Source: GCA-2683135 sp964507445
Lineage (GTDB): Bacteria > Planctomycetota > GCA-002687715
Assembly (NCBI GenBank): GCA_964507445.1
Contig: CAZDQF010000016.1
Span: forward strand, 47,739 to 111,738
Direction of reading: 5' to 3'
Length of the DNA stretch: 64,000 bases
Position 1 is the stretch's first letter, and each line of letters starts with the position of its first letter. Positions 35,743 to 44,397 of this stretch are shown piece by piece. The position numbers and the translations under genes were made by a program. The notes under the pieces were generated by a model. It was not told the origin of the DNA and did not search any database. It saw nothing but the letters and a program-made list of their open reading frames with translations.

Positions 35743-36042
35743 ATGATATCCGCACTCAGTTCAGCCCGGTTGGCGGTATGTCTGGCCGTCGCCGTCTTGT
35801 CGGTTGCGAGCGGCGCGAAGGCACTTTCAGTGCCTGCTCGCGTCCTCACTCCGCTCCCTCAGACCGCCACGGAAGAGTTCAACCCGTTCACCCTCGTGGT
35901 CGTTCCGCCCCCTTCGACGATTGTTGCGCGAACATTCGGAAGAGCGAGGCCGCCTCGAATCCCGCCGCCGATCCTGCCGCCGTCAATCCCACCGCCGTCG
36001 ATCCCCGGACCGCCTCCGCCAGCGAGTCCGTTCCTGCCCTGA
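35743..36042 (+). CDS. Small secreted proline-rich protein
   Basis: 99 residues from the ATG at 35743, preceded by AAGGA. Signal peptide ARLAVCLAVAVLSVASGAKA, then a short stretch with NPFTLVVVPPPSTIV and a Pro-rich tail of repeated PPSIPP-type units (LPPSIPPPSIPGPPPPASP). I know no function. Such tails bind peptidoglycan, polysaccharide or partner proteins in other systems. It ends 82 bp before the Wza-like gene and is the first gene after the A/T-rich leader, so it may belong to the polysaccharide operon. Confidence 0.65.
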   Translation: MISALSSARLAVCLAVAVLSVASGAKALSVPARVLTPLPQTATEEFNPFTLVVVPPPSTIVARTFGRARPPRIPPPILPPSIPPPSIPGPPPPASPFLP

Positions 36043-36123
36043 CCCCCAAACTCCCGCCGTCTGCTCTTGCCCGCGGAGACCTCCGGGCGCGTGATGCACC
36101 CGGAGCGTTGTCCGTTCATTGCG

Positions 36124-37254
36124 ATGTCTCTCAGCCAAACACCAGCAGTTTCCCAGTTCGTAGGCACTGGCCTCTCCCCCCCACGAGAGCGCTCGCGTAT
36201 CGGGGTCCCGCGGCGTGCCATGTGCGCGGCCGTCGGTTTTCTGGTCGTCGCCTTGGGGGGGTGCGCCGGCACCCCGACTCCATCACCGCCTGAGGCGGTG
36301 GCACGGTTCGAACGGGCGGGACCGTATCGTCCGACGGTGGACAGGGATGCGATGACTGTAGCCAGGCTTGCGGGGGGGCCCTATCGGGTGGCCTCGGGCG
36401 ACATCCTGCAGTTGGAAATGCCCGTGGTGATGCGGGCGCTCGCGCCGGAGGCGACGGTCGATGGCCAGTCTCCGGGGGTGCACGCCTGCCGTGTGAGCGC
36501 ATCCGGGAAGCTGACTTTGCCGACCGTGGGCGAGATCGAGGCCGCCGGGAAGAGCCTGGGTGAGATCGAGGCCGCCGCGGTCGCCGCCTATTACCCCCGT
36601 TACACCGTGCGACGACCCGCGATCGTGGCCACGGTGAGAGAGCACAGCACGGTGAAGGTGTCGGTCACCGGGGCCGTCGCGAACCCCGGGATCCACTCTC
36701 TGACCAGCGATGAGAGATCGCTGGTCGGCGCCCTGATGAAGGCGGGTGGGATCGTTGGACAGGGTGCCAGCGCGGTCCGCGTTCTTTCCCCGGGCGAAGG
36801 GGCCGCCCCTGAACCCGTTGTCCTGCCGGTCGAAGACCTGAACATCCCGTTCCTCGATGTGCCGCTGAAGGGTGGCGAGGTGGTGGAGGTCCGTCGGCTC
36901 GATCCTCAGGTGTTCACCGTCGTGGGCTTGGTGGCCGGGCCCGGGACCTTTCCCTATCCACCCGGTGCTCGATACAGCCTCCTGCACGCGCTCGGGTTCA
37001 GCGGAGGGCTCGACCCGATCTCCTCACCGCGATTCGTTCAGGTCCTGCGACAGGACGCGAACGGAGACATCGTCACGGCGATGTTCGATCTCGACGAGGG
37101 CTACGAGAAAGCAGCAGCGTTGCAGATCAAGCAGGGCGACATCATCGCCGTGGTTGAGACGTCGGCCACCCAATTCAATCGCTTAACAAACACGCTACTC
37201 CAGAGCTTCCTGGTGCAGGGGGCGCTCTACGCTGTCCTGAATTCGAATAACTGA
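36124..37254 (+). CDS. Polysaccharide export lipoprotein (Wza-like, Poly_export/SLBB)
   Basis: 376 residues from ATG 36124. The later ATG at 36220 would remove the positive charges before the hydrophobic stretch, so I prefer the earlier one. A lipobox (GFLVVALGGC, Cys47) follows a long basic N-region. Residues ~85-185 are the polysaccharide-export domain (YRVASGDILQLEMPVVMRAL; GKLTLPTVGEIEAAGKSLGE). Two SLBB-type domains follow (VKVSVTGAVANPGIHSLTSD; VFTVVGLVAGPGTFPYPPG). It forms the outer-membrane export channel for exopolysaccharide, working with the Wzz/BY-kinase encoded 27 bp downstream. No C-terminal amphipathic helix as in E. coli Wza can be pointed out with certainty. Confidence 0.88.
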   Translation: MSLSQTPAVSQFVGTGLSPPRERSRIGVPRRAMCAAVGFLVVALGGCAGTPTPSPPEAVARFERAGPYRPTVDRDAMTVARLAGGPYRVASGDILQLEMPVVMRALAPEATVDGQSPGVHACRVSASGKLTLPTVGEIEAAGKSLGEIEAAAVAAYYPRYTVRRPAIVATVREHSTVKVSVTGAVANPGIHSLTSDERSLVGALMKAGGIVGQGASAVRVLSPGEGAAPEPVVLPVEDLNIPFLDVPLKGGEVVEVRRLDPQVFTVVGLVAGPGTFPYPPGARYSLLHALGFSGGLDPISSPRFVQVLRQDANGDIVTAMFDLDEGYEKAAALQIKQGDIIAVVETSATQFNRLTNTLLQSFLVQGALYAVLNSNN

Positions 37255-37281
37255 CCCTTCTCCCGCATCAGGCACAATCCT

Positions 37282-37980
37282 GTGGAAACCCCACCCCCCC
37301 CCACTACCGCCAGTCCTGGTCCTCAGATCTACGGCCAGAGCCCCGTGGCCTACGGCCAAGAGGCTGCGGTCCAGCCCGCGTTCAGGCCCGGACCGATCCG
37401 TGCCGTCTGGCAAGGTCGTTGGGTCGTGCTGTCGGTGACGCTGTTGGCGCTGGGTGCCGCGTACGCTTACCTGTCCAACGCGACGCCGATCTTCGAGAGC
37501 ACGTCGCGCATCTACGTCGAGAAGGACGGCCCGATGATCATGTCCCGTGACGAGGGCATGGTCATGACGCAATCGCGCAATTACCTGCACACCCAGGTGG
37601 GGCTGTTCACCTCCCTCCCGGTGCTCTCCGCGGCGACGGAGAAACTCGACATCAAGTCGATGAAGACCTTCGCCAGCACGGACAACCCGACCATGCACCT
37701 GAGGGCGCGGTGCCTGGCGGTCACCGTGGGTAAGCAGGATGAAATCATCTCCGTTTCCGCGAGATCGCCCTATCCCGAGGAGGCGGCGGAGATCGTCAAC
37801 GCGGTCGTGGCCGCGTACATCGACTACCACGGCAAGACGAAGCAGACGACCGCTGAGAAGGTGTTGAAGATCCTCCAGGGCGAGAAGACGAAGCGAGATG
37901 GCGCTCTAAAGGAGTTGCTGGAGGACGTCGTCGAATTCAAGAGAGAAGCCGGCGTTCTGTTGCTCGAGACCCGAGACTAG
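37282..37980 (+). CDS. Wzz-like chain-length determinant, N-terminal part, ends at in-frame TAG
   Basis: 232 residues, GTG start 27 bp after the export gene. A proline-rich cytoplasmic N-region, a transmembrane helix (WVVLSVTLLALGAAYAYLS, ~42-60), then the Wzz extracytoplasmic domain (FESTSRIYVEKDGPMIM; ISVSARSPYPEEAAEIVNAV) and the start of its coiled coil (FKREAGVLLLETRD). The TAG at 37978-37980 is followed with no shift by coil sequence of the next gene (NLTLQHVSDLWSAL), so this is the front half of a BY-kinase. As it stands it lacks the second membrane helix and the kinase. Role: setting polymer length and coupling synthesis to export. Confidence 0.85.
   Translation: METPPPPTTASPGPQIYGQSPVAYGQEAAVQPAFRPGPIRAVWQGRWVVLSVTLLALGAAYAYLSNATPIFESTSRIYVEKDGPMIMSRDEGMVMTQSRNYLHTQVGLFTSLPVLSAATEKLDIKSMKTFASTDNPTMHLRARCLAVTVGKQDEIISVSARSPYPEEAAEIVNAVVAAYIDYHGKTKQTTAEKVLKILQGEKTKRDGALKELLEDVVEFKREAGVLLLETRD
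37978..37980 (+). other. In-frame TAG within the BY-kinase reading frame
   Basis: Codons read GAG ACC CGA GAC TAG AAC CTC ACG CTT CAG. Both sides are coding in the same frame and both fit one Wzz coiled coil; a single base change from AAG, GAG, CAG, TCG, TGG or TAC/TAT would restore the gene. Confidence 0.9.
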
Positions 37981-37998
37981 AACCTCACGCTTCAGCAC

Positions 37999-39678
37999 GT
38001 GTCCGACCTGTGGTCGGCGTTGTCCTCGACGAGGCTGGAGCTCGCTGACGCTACTGCGATACTGGCCGGACTTCAGCAGGATTCCGGATTGGGATTGCTG
38101 CACAGCGCACATGTCCCTGAGGGAGTTCGGGCGGAGTTGACCGCGGAGGTCGGAGAATACAGTTCCGCGAGAAGCCAACTGGGCGAGAGTATCGACGAAG
38201 CGAGGTCCGACCTCAGGCGACTCCTCGCCGACTACACCGACGAAGTGCCGGCCGTCGCCGACGCGCGCACCCGATTGGGCAGCCTCGAGCAGCAACTGAA
38301 GCGACTCGACAAGAGCTGGTCAGAGGGACAGGCCCGCCGCCGAGGTGTCGCCCTGGCAGCAGCCGTCGCTGCTGTGCAACAACGCATCGCGTTGGCCGCG
38401 AGCAAGGAGGCGGCCCTCGCTGCCGCGGTCAAGGAACGCAATGCCGACGCGGCCGAGGCCTTGGTGAAACAAGCCGAGTACGAGGTCCTGAAGTCGAGCG
38501 TGAAGCACGCTGAGAACCTGGTCAGCATTCTCGATGAACGCATCCGGGAGATCAGCGTCACGGAAAACACCGGTGCGCTGAACATCAGCATTCTGGACGT
38601 CGCACGTCCTGGTTCGGGGGCCGTGGAACCAAGAAAGACCAGGACGATGACGCTGGCGTTGGCGCTGGGCCTCGTGCTCGGAGCCGGTCTGGTCCTGCTG
38701 CGAGATTTCCTGGATCACCGACTGCGGTCGAGCGACGAGATGTCCTACGCGTTGGGCGCCCCGGTCCTCGGCGTTTTGCCCGCGATCTCCAAGCAGGGTA
38801 CGGCCTCCGAGGTGGGCCTTCTTGTGCATTCGAACCCGGGGTCGTTTACGGCTGAGGCCTGCCGAACGGTGCGCACTGCGCTGTTCTTCAACGCGGAGAA
38901 CAAGGACGCGAAGGTCCTGCTGGTGACGTCGCCCGAGTCCGGAGACGGCAAGAGCACTGTGACCAGTAATCTGGCCATCGCCATGGCGCAGGTCGGGCAA
39001 CGGATCCTCGTGATCGACTGCGATCTCAGACGTCCGACTCAACACAAGATCTTCGGATTCGACCGAGGGAATCGGGGCAATGCGGGGCTGACCGAAGTCA
39101 TGGCCGGAACCGAGAGCCTCGAGAACATCATCCGGCCGTCAGGGATCGAGCATCTCGATGTCATCCCGTGCCGCGCGCCGGTCAAGGACCCGGGAGAGAC
39201 GTTGAATCAGCCGGAGTTCGTCGAACTGCTGAGCGAGTTGTCGGGACGCTACGACAGGATCCTGGTCGACTCACCTCCCGTTGTCTCGGTCGCCGATGCA
39301 AGAATACTCGGAGCGTTGTGCGACGCGACCGTCGTCGTCCTGAGGGCCGAGAAGTCCCGCGGCAAGGTCTCCGAACTGGCGCGCTCGGCGCTGGAGAGTG
39401 TCGGCGCCACGATCATGGGCGTCGTCGTCAACGGCGCCCCTGAGGGCAAGGGGGGGCACGGTGAGTACGGCTACTACGGGGTCTCCGGCGGCTACGGCTA
39501 TGGCCGATACTACGGCTATGGCCGCCGGCGTGGATACGGATACGGGTACGGATACGAATCCGAGGCGCCCGCAGATGACGGTAACGGTCAAGGCGCGTTG
39601 TCTCCTGGTGGACGCGCCTCTTCTCGGTCGAGCGGCCAGTCGAGCGACTCCGGTGTTGGGCGCGAGGAACCCAGGTGA
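37999..39678 (+). CDS. BY-kinase (tyrosine autokinase), C-terminal part with Tyr-rich tail
   Basis: 559 residues from GTG 37999; the frame is actually open back to the TAG at 37978. Residues ~1-200 are coiled coil (RLELADATAILAGLQQDSGL; VKQAEYEVLKSSVKHAENL). The second membrane helix is near 217-236 (MTLALALGLVLGAGLVLL). The kinase has Walker A SPESGDGKST (~312), Walker A' ILVIDCDLRRP and Walker B ILVDSPP (~421). The tail from ~478 holds 12 tyrosines within 33 residues (YGYYG, GYGYGRYYGYG), the autophosphorylation cluster. Phosphorylation of this cluster controls assembly and polymer export. If translation restarts at the GTG, it would give a kinase with only one membrane helix. The stop overlaps the next start (GTGA). 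Confidence 0.88.
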   Translation: MSDLWSALSSTRLELADATAILAGLQQDSGLGLLHSAHVPEGVRAELTAEVGEYSSARSQLGESIDEARSDLRRLLADYTDEVPAVADARTRLGSLEQQLKRLDKSWSEGQARRRGVALAAAVAAVQQRIALAASKEAALAAAVKERNADAAEALVKQAEYEVLKSSVKHAENLVSILDERIREISVTENTGALNISILDVARPGSGAVEPRKTRTMTLALALGLVLGAGLVLLRDFLDHRLRSSDEMSYALGAPVLGVLPAISKQGTASEVGLLVHSNPGSFTAEACRTVRTALFFNAENKDAKVLLVTSPESGDGKSTVTSNLAIAMAQVGQRILVIDCDLRRPTQHKIFGFDRGNRGNAGLTEVMAGTESLENIIRPSGIEHLDVIPCRAPVKDPGETLNQPEFVELLSELSGRYDRILVDSPPVVSVADARILGALCDATVVVLRAEKSRGKVSELARSALESVGATIMGVVVNGAPEGKGGHGEYGYYGVSGGYGYGRYYGYGRRRGYGYGYGYESEAPADDGNGQGALSPGGRASSRSSGQSSDSGVGREEPR

Positions 39679-42158
39679 TAGGGACGAACGGCCTGGATGC
39701 ACCATCCGCCGCCTTGCGGACGGACCGACAGGCTGTTCGGTTTGATCTCGGTATCGAGGCCATCTTGACGGCCACGTTGGTGTTCGCGCCTCTGGCGCTC
39801 GGCGCGGTAGAGGCATGGAGCGAGTTCGTGGTGATCGCGCTGGGTGGGGCGCTTGCCCTCTGCCTTGCCCTGCGACTTCTTCGCACAGCCAATCCAGGCC
39901 GGGGCGGATCGTGGGCGTTCTTGCCGTTTGCGCTGTTTCTTCTTCTTGCCACGGCACAGCTCGTTCCACTTCCTGAGGCGATCTTGCGGGCGGTTTCACC
40001 CTCGACCGTTGAACTCAACAACTCACTCCTGAACTCGAGCGAGGCGAGGCCGATCAGCCTGTACCCTGCAGGGACTCTGCGAGACTTGCGGTTGGCCTTC
40101 GTCGCCTTCATCGTGTTCCTCGCCGCCATGACCTTGGCACGACGTCCCGACGCGATGCGACGGGTGCTCTGGGTGATGGCCGGACTCGGGGCCGGGTTGG
40201 CGGTCCTGGCCCTGGCGCAGGACGCGACGGACGCCAGCAAGATCTACTGGATGGTCCCCATCAGTACGGGCGACGCAAATGGGGGCCCTTTCGTCAATCG
40301 GAACAACTACTGCCTCTTCGCCAGCCTGACGATCGGCGCGTCGTTCTCGCTGTTGTTGCTCAAGATCCAGGACGGGTTGGCCGGAGTCCCCAAGTCGGAT
40401 TCGAACGTGCTCGATTGGGTCCTGAGCCCGCGTGCGCGATGGGTCTGGGTTCTGGCGCTGGTGGTCGCAGTAGGTATGGCATCCGTTGTGTTGTCTCTCA
40501 GCCGGGGCGGCATCGTCGCCTTGCTCCTCGCCGCAAGCCTGACCACGCTCGCGATGGCCCGCCGCCGCCAATTGAACGGGCGCGAGTGGATCATGCTGGC
40601 GCTGATGCTCGGCGCCCTCGTTTGCGTGCTGTTCGTGGGCTTTGACGCGGTGTTCGATCGTCTTGCAACCCTCGAAGAGCAAGACGCCTACCGAACCCGT
40701 TGGGAGATTCTTCAGGGTGTGGCCACCGCTTGGACAGAATTCCCGCTGTTTGGCACCGGCCTCGGGACGCACGAGGTGGTCTATCCGATGTTCGATCGAA
40801 GGACATCGCCAAGCCTCGCAGCTCACGCCGAGAACGAGTACGCCCAGACCGCGGAGGAAACGGGGGCCGGCGGCTTGTTGCTCGTGGGAGCGTTCGCGTT
40901 CTGCGTGTGGCGAGCATGGCGGCGGTGCGTCGCCGCCGGAGGTGAGTCAGCAGCGGTCGGCTACGGGTTAGGGTTCGGTTTGATGGCCGTGGCCGTCCAT
41001 AGTTTCGGGGACTTCGGCCTGCGGCTGCCCGCAAACGTGTGTCTCGCCGCTGCGTGGTGCGGGCTACTGGTAGGGAAGAGCGATGTCGTGCGGACATGCA
41101 CACTCCAACCGCGCAGCTCCCCCGGAGTCCGGCGGAGGTTCCTGGCTCCCGCGGCTCTGGTCGGTACGGCCCTCGCCGTCGGTTGGTGTGTGAGTTCCGC
41201 GCACAGCACCTGGACCGCGGAGCGTCACTGGAAGCGGGCATCTGACATCGCAGATCGCCTGAGCGAGCGAGGCTGGCTGGCGAGCGACCAGGCCTATGCG
41301 GACCTGATATCCCAGACGGCGTCGGCGTCGGAGTGTGCCCCGCTGGACATCCACTACCGGTACTGGCTCGGCGTCTATCGCTGGCGTGCGATCAGTCGGG
41401 ATCGGGACCCCGACACCGGCGCCGTAGATCTGAAATCGCGAGGGATGGAGTTCATCCGCAGGATCACCCAAGAGCTGGACGACGCCCGGAGACTCTGCCC
41501 CACCTACGGGCCGATCTACTGTGTGATCGGTCAGTTCCAGACCTATTTCCTGAACGACCCGGCCGGGCCCGGGCACATTCTCCGGGGCTTCGAATTGGCG
41601 CCCCATGATCCGACGGTGTGTCTGACGGCCGGAGTGCTGGACGCGCTAGAGAATCGACCAGAAGAATGCGCCGTCAAGTTCAGGCGCGCGATCGGGTTGA
41701 AGCCTGGCCTCTTCGAGCAGATCGCGACCGTCCTCGTCGTGCGGGCGAGGCTCCCGGACGTGGCGGTGGAGCTGGCCGAAGAGGACCGGTCTCGGCTCGG
41801 GTGGGTCGAATCCGCGCTCAGGGGCATGGAGGGTCAGGGGAGGCGCGCGGAAGCCGTGCGAGCGCGGATCGTCCAGTTGCTCAAGGCGGAGGCCCGGGGT
41901 CCGAACGCCCCGGCGTCGGTGATCGTAGAGGTCGCTCGCATCTACAAGCGAGAAGAGAATCACGAGGCGGCGGCGCGGTGCTTCACAGACGCGCTACGGC
42001 TGCACTACGAACGCGTCGATTGGCGCATGGAACTGGCGCAGGCGTATCTCGTCCTCGGTGAGAAGGACAAGGCCGTCGAGCACGCGCGGATCTGTCTGCG
42101 TTTGCGTCCGAAGATGAAGTCCGCGGAGAAGATGATCCAGGACCTTAGCGTTCTCTGA
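39675..42158 (+). CDS. O-antigen ligase/polymerase (Wzy-like) with TPR tail
   Basis: 827 residues; GTG at 39675 overlaps the kinase stop. About ten transmembrane helices span ~25-480 (AILTATLVFAPLALGAVEAW; ALVVAVGMASVVLSLSRGGI). The Wzy_C region has FGTGLGTHEVVYPMFD and SLAAHAENEYAQTAEETGAG, the His/Glu-bearing periplasmic loop of the O-antigen ligase family. From ~520 the protein is helical with TPR-like repeats (EVARIYKREENHEAAARCFT; LAQAYLVLGEKDKAVEHARI). It probably polymerises or transfers lipid-linked repeat units in the periplasm. The TPR tail, not present in classical WaaL, may dock to partner proteins. A second, tail-less member is encoded at 55067. Confidence 0.85.
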   Translation: MIGTNGLDAPSAALRTDRQAVRFDLGIEAILTATLVFAPLALGAVEAWSEFVVIALGGALALCLALRLLRTANPGRGGSWAFLPFALFLLLATAQLVPLPEAILRAVSPSTVELNNSLLNSSEARPISLYPAGTLRDLRLAFVAFIVFLAAMTLARRPDAMRRVLWVMAGLGAGLAVLALAQDATDASKIYWMVPISTGDANGGPFVNRNNYCLFASLTIGASFSLLLLKIQDGLAGVPKSDSNVLDWVLSPRARWVWVLALVVAVGMASVVLSLSRGGIVALLLAASLTTLAMARRRQLNGREWIMLALMLGALVCVLFVGFDAVFDRLATLEEQDAYRTRWEILQGVATAWTEFPLFGTGLGTHEVVYPMFDRRTSPSLAAHAENEYAQTAEETGAGGLLLVGAFAFCVWRAWRRCVAAGGESAAVGYGLGFGLMAVAVHSFGDFGLRLPANVCLAAAWCGLLVGKSDVVRTCTLQPRSSPGVRRRFLAPAALVGTALAVGWCVSSAHSTWTAERHWKRASDIADRLSERGWLASDQAYADLISQTASASECAPLDIHYRYWLGVYRWRAISRDRDPDTGAVDLKSRGMEFIRRITQELDDARRLCPTYGPIYCVIGQFQTYFLNDPAGPGHILRGFELAPHDPTVCLTAGVLDALENRPEECAVKFRRAIGLKPGLFEQIATVLVVRARLPDVAVELAEEDRSRLGWVESALRGMEGQGRRAEAVRARIVQLLKAEARGPNAPASVIVEVARIYKREENHEAAARCFTDALRLHYERVDWRMELAQAYLVLGEKDKAVEHARICLRLRPKMKSAEKMIQDLSVL

Positions 42159-42261
42159 CGCGTCCTGAGGATCTTCGATCGCGCCGTCGAAGGTGCACTT
42201 TCCGAGATCGGAGGTGCACCGAAAGGGACGGAGTCCCTCCGCACCCCGTAGCGCCCAAGAC

Positions 42262-42810
42262 ATGCTGAAACCCTCTGAGAATCCCCCGATGCTGTGTCCG
42301 TGGGTGGACCGCATCGAAGATCTCGCTGGTCGTTGGTGGGTCGCCCACACCCGGTCGCGACAGGAGAAGGCCCTGGCTCGAGACCTGCACGATCGTGGCG
42401 TCGGCTACTTCCTGCCGATGCAATCTCGGACCATCGTCTCAGGTGGCAGAAGACGTCGTGTGCAGAAGCCGTTCTTTCCGTCCTACGTCTTCGTTTGCGA
42501 AGGCGATGACGATCGGGACGCGATCCTGAAGACGAATCGTGTCTGCCAGTTGATGCCCGTCTGCGACCCGAAGGCGATGTTGGCCGAGCTGTCGGCCATT
42601 CGCGGCGTCCTGTCAGACGGCGCGGTCATCCAGCATCTCCCGAATCTGGTGGAGGGCAGTCGGTGCCGCGTGATCTCCGGCCCGCTGCGAGGTATCGAAG
42701 GCCCGGTCGTACGGATCCGTGGACGATCCAGCATCTTCTTGAGGCTGACAGTCATCGGCCAGGGCGCGTTGGTGGAGATTGACCCGGATCTGCTCGAACC
42801 GGTCTATTGA
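42262..42810 (+). CDS. NusG/RfaH-like transcription antiterminator
   Basis: 182 residues from ATG 42262; a longer in-frame start lacks support. NGN domain: WWVAHTRSRQEKALARDLHD, VGYFLPMQSRTIVSGGRRR, KPFFPSYVFVCEGDDDRDA. C-terminal KOW motif: EGSRCRVISGPLRGIEGPVV. It binds RNA polymerase and lets it read through terminators in long operons. Placed inside the polysaccharide locus, it fits a specialised RfaH/UpxY-type factor acting on this locus, which runs at least 28 kb. No ops-like element was identified. Confidence 0.9.
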   Translation: MLKPSENPPMLCPWVDRIEDLAGRWWVAHTRSRQEKALARDLHDRGVGYFLPMQSRTIVSGGRRRRVQKPFFPSYVFVCEGDDDRDAILKTNRVCQLMPVCDPKAMLAELSAIRGVLSDGAVIQHLPNLVEGSRCRVISGPLRGIEGPVVRIRGRSSIFLRLTVIGQGALVEIDPDLLEPVY

Positions 42811-42876
42811 ACCGATCGGGAAGAGGTCCGCGGCAGAAACGACCGTTCTTAGCGCGATGACGGATCGCGGAATTTC

Positions 42877-44397
42877 GTGACGACTTACATCTGGGCTTTT
42901 GTTGGCTCCTTGGTCCTGGCCTTGTGTTGGACACCGATGGTCATCCGGTTGGGGTTCCGGTTCCGAGTCCTGGACCACCCGGGGGTGAGGAAGATCCACA
43001 GTCTGCCCATTCCACGACTCGGCGGTGTCGCGATTGCCGTGCCGACGCTGGTGATGGTTGGCGCTGTGTGCGCCCTCGACAACGACGTCGGTCGCCGTTT
43101 TCAGGCAAACGGTCTGGAGCTGAGCGCGGTGGTCGGTGGAGCGATGACCCTGTTGCTCGTCGGCCTGATGGACGATGTCCGAGGACTGCGGGCCCGTCAC
43201 AAGTTGCTCGCCCAGATCGGCGCCTCATTGGCGGTCTGTGCGGTAGGGGTTCGGCTCGACTCGATCTCGTTGAGTGGGATAGGAACCGTCGAGTTCGGGA
43301 TCTGGGCCTGGCCTCTCACGGTGGTCTGGATTGTGGGGATGACCAACGCCATGAATCTGATCGATGGGCTGGACGGCCTCGCCGCCGGGCTCGCTGCCAT
43401 CGGCTGCGGCGTCATCGCCGTGCTCGCCATCACTGTGGGGCAGACGATGATGGCGACGCTCATGCTGGTCTGTCTCGGTGCGCTGGTGGGGTTCCTGGTC
43501 TTCAACTCAAACCCGGCGAGCATCTTCTGCGGCGACTCCGGGACCTACTTCCTCGGGTTCCTCATCGGGTCGAGCAGCCTGCTTACGTCCACGAAATCAG
43601 GGGCACTGGTCGGGATGACGCTGCCACTGCTGGCGATGGGGATACCGATATTCGACACCCTGTTCGCCATGCTGCGTCGGTCACTGGAGCGACGGTCCCT
43701 CTTTGCCCCCGACAGAAACCACATCCACCACAGGCTCTTGGCCCTGGGGTTGTCTCAGCGTCAGGTCGTGGTCCTGCTCTATCTCGTCACCATCGTGGTC
43801 GCGTGTTGCGGGATGTTCATGGTCATCGCCAACGGTGTCGGCTCCGTCGCCATTTTCCTGAGCTTGCTTCTTCTCTTGGTCGGCGCCTTCAGGTCGGTGG
43901 GTGCGATTCGATTGACAGAGACTGTGGAGAGGTACCGGATCAAACGACACCTCGTGCAACAGATGAACCAGGAGTTCGAGGTCTTTCAGGACGCCGAGTT
44001 GAGGATGCGCGAGTCCTCGTCAATCAGTGCTTGGTGGAGTTCCTTGTGTGGAGTCGCGGGCGATTTCGGGTTTGTACAGGTATCCGTCGATTCTGTCTGG
44101 CGCGAGCGCTCATCGGCGCCACTGCGTTGGGGACGCGATGATTGTCCTGAGCACGAACTCGTCGAGTTCTCGTTGCCCATCAACTCTCATGGCTCTGAGA
44201 TCTCGGGTCGTGTGAGGGTCGCCGCGAGAGCGAACGGGTCACTGGAGTCGGTCGGCCGGCGAATAGCGCTCTTCGGGCGCCTGTTGGAGTCGAGTGCAAT
44301 TCTAGCTGAAGACGAAGAGAGTATGCCCGGCTTCCCTTCAGGCTCGTCGCAGGCCTTCAAGCCGTACGACGCGCGGTCAGCTGAGAGGCACGCCTGA
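42877..44397 (+). CDS. WecA/MraY-type undecaprenyl-phosphate sugar-1-phosphate transferase with C-terminal extension
   Basis: 506 residues. Membrane core of ~11 helices to residue ~345 with the family residues: GLMDDVRGL, NLIDGLDGLAAG, SIFCGDSGTYFLGF, and DRNHIHHRLLALG. It transfers a UDP-HexNAc-derived sugar-1-phosphate to undecaprenyl phosphate, starting repeat-unit synthesis. Unlike WecA, ~150 residues follow the last helix: a coiled stretch (RIKRHLVQQMNQEFEVFQDA) and a soluble beta domain (VEFSLPINSHGSEISGRVRV) that looks GAF-like but is not assignable. A GTG start is used. Its stop overlaps the next ATG by one base. Confidence 0.88.
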   Translation: MTTYIWAFVGSLVLALCWTPMVIRLGFRFRVLDHPGVRKIHSLPIPRLGGVAIAVPTLVMVGAVCALDNDVGRRFQANGLELSAVVGGAMTLLLVGLMDDVRGLRARHKLLAQIGASLAVCAVGVRLDSISLSGIGTVEFGIWAWPLTVVWIVGMTNAMNLIDGLDGLAAGLAAIGCGVIAVLAITVGQTMMATLMLVCLGALVGFLVFNSNPASIFCGDSGTYFLGFLIGSSSLLTSTKSGALVGMTLPLLAMGIPIFDTLFAMLRRSLERRSLFAPDRNHIHHRLLALGLSQRQVVVLLYLVTIVVACCGMFMVIANGVGSVAIFLSLLLLLVGAFRSVGAIRLTETVERYRIKRHLVQQMNQEFEVFQDAELRMRESSSISAWWSSLCGVAGDFGFVQVSVDSVWRERSSAPLRWGRDDCPEHELVEFSLPINSHGSEISGRVRVAARANGSLESVGRRIALFGRLLESSAILAEDEESMPGFPSGSSQAFKPYDARSAERHA

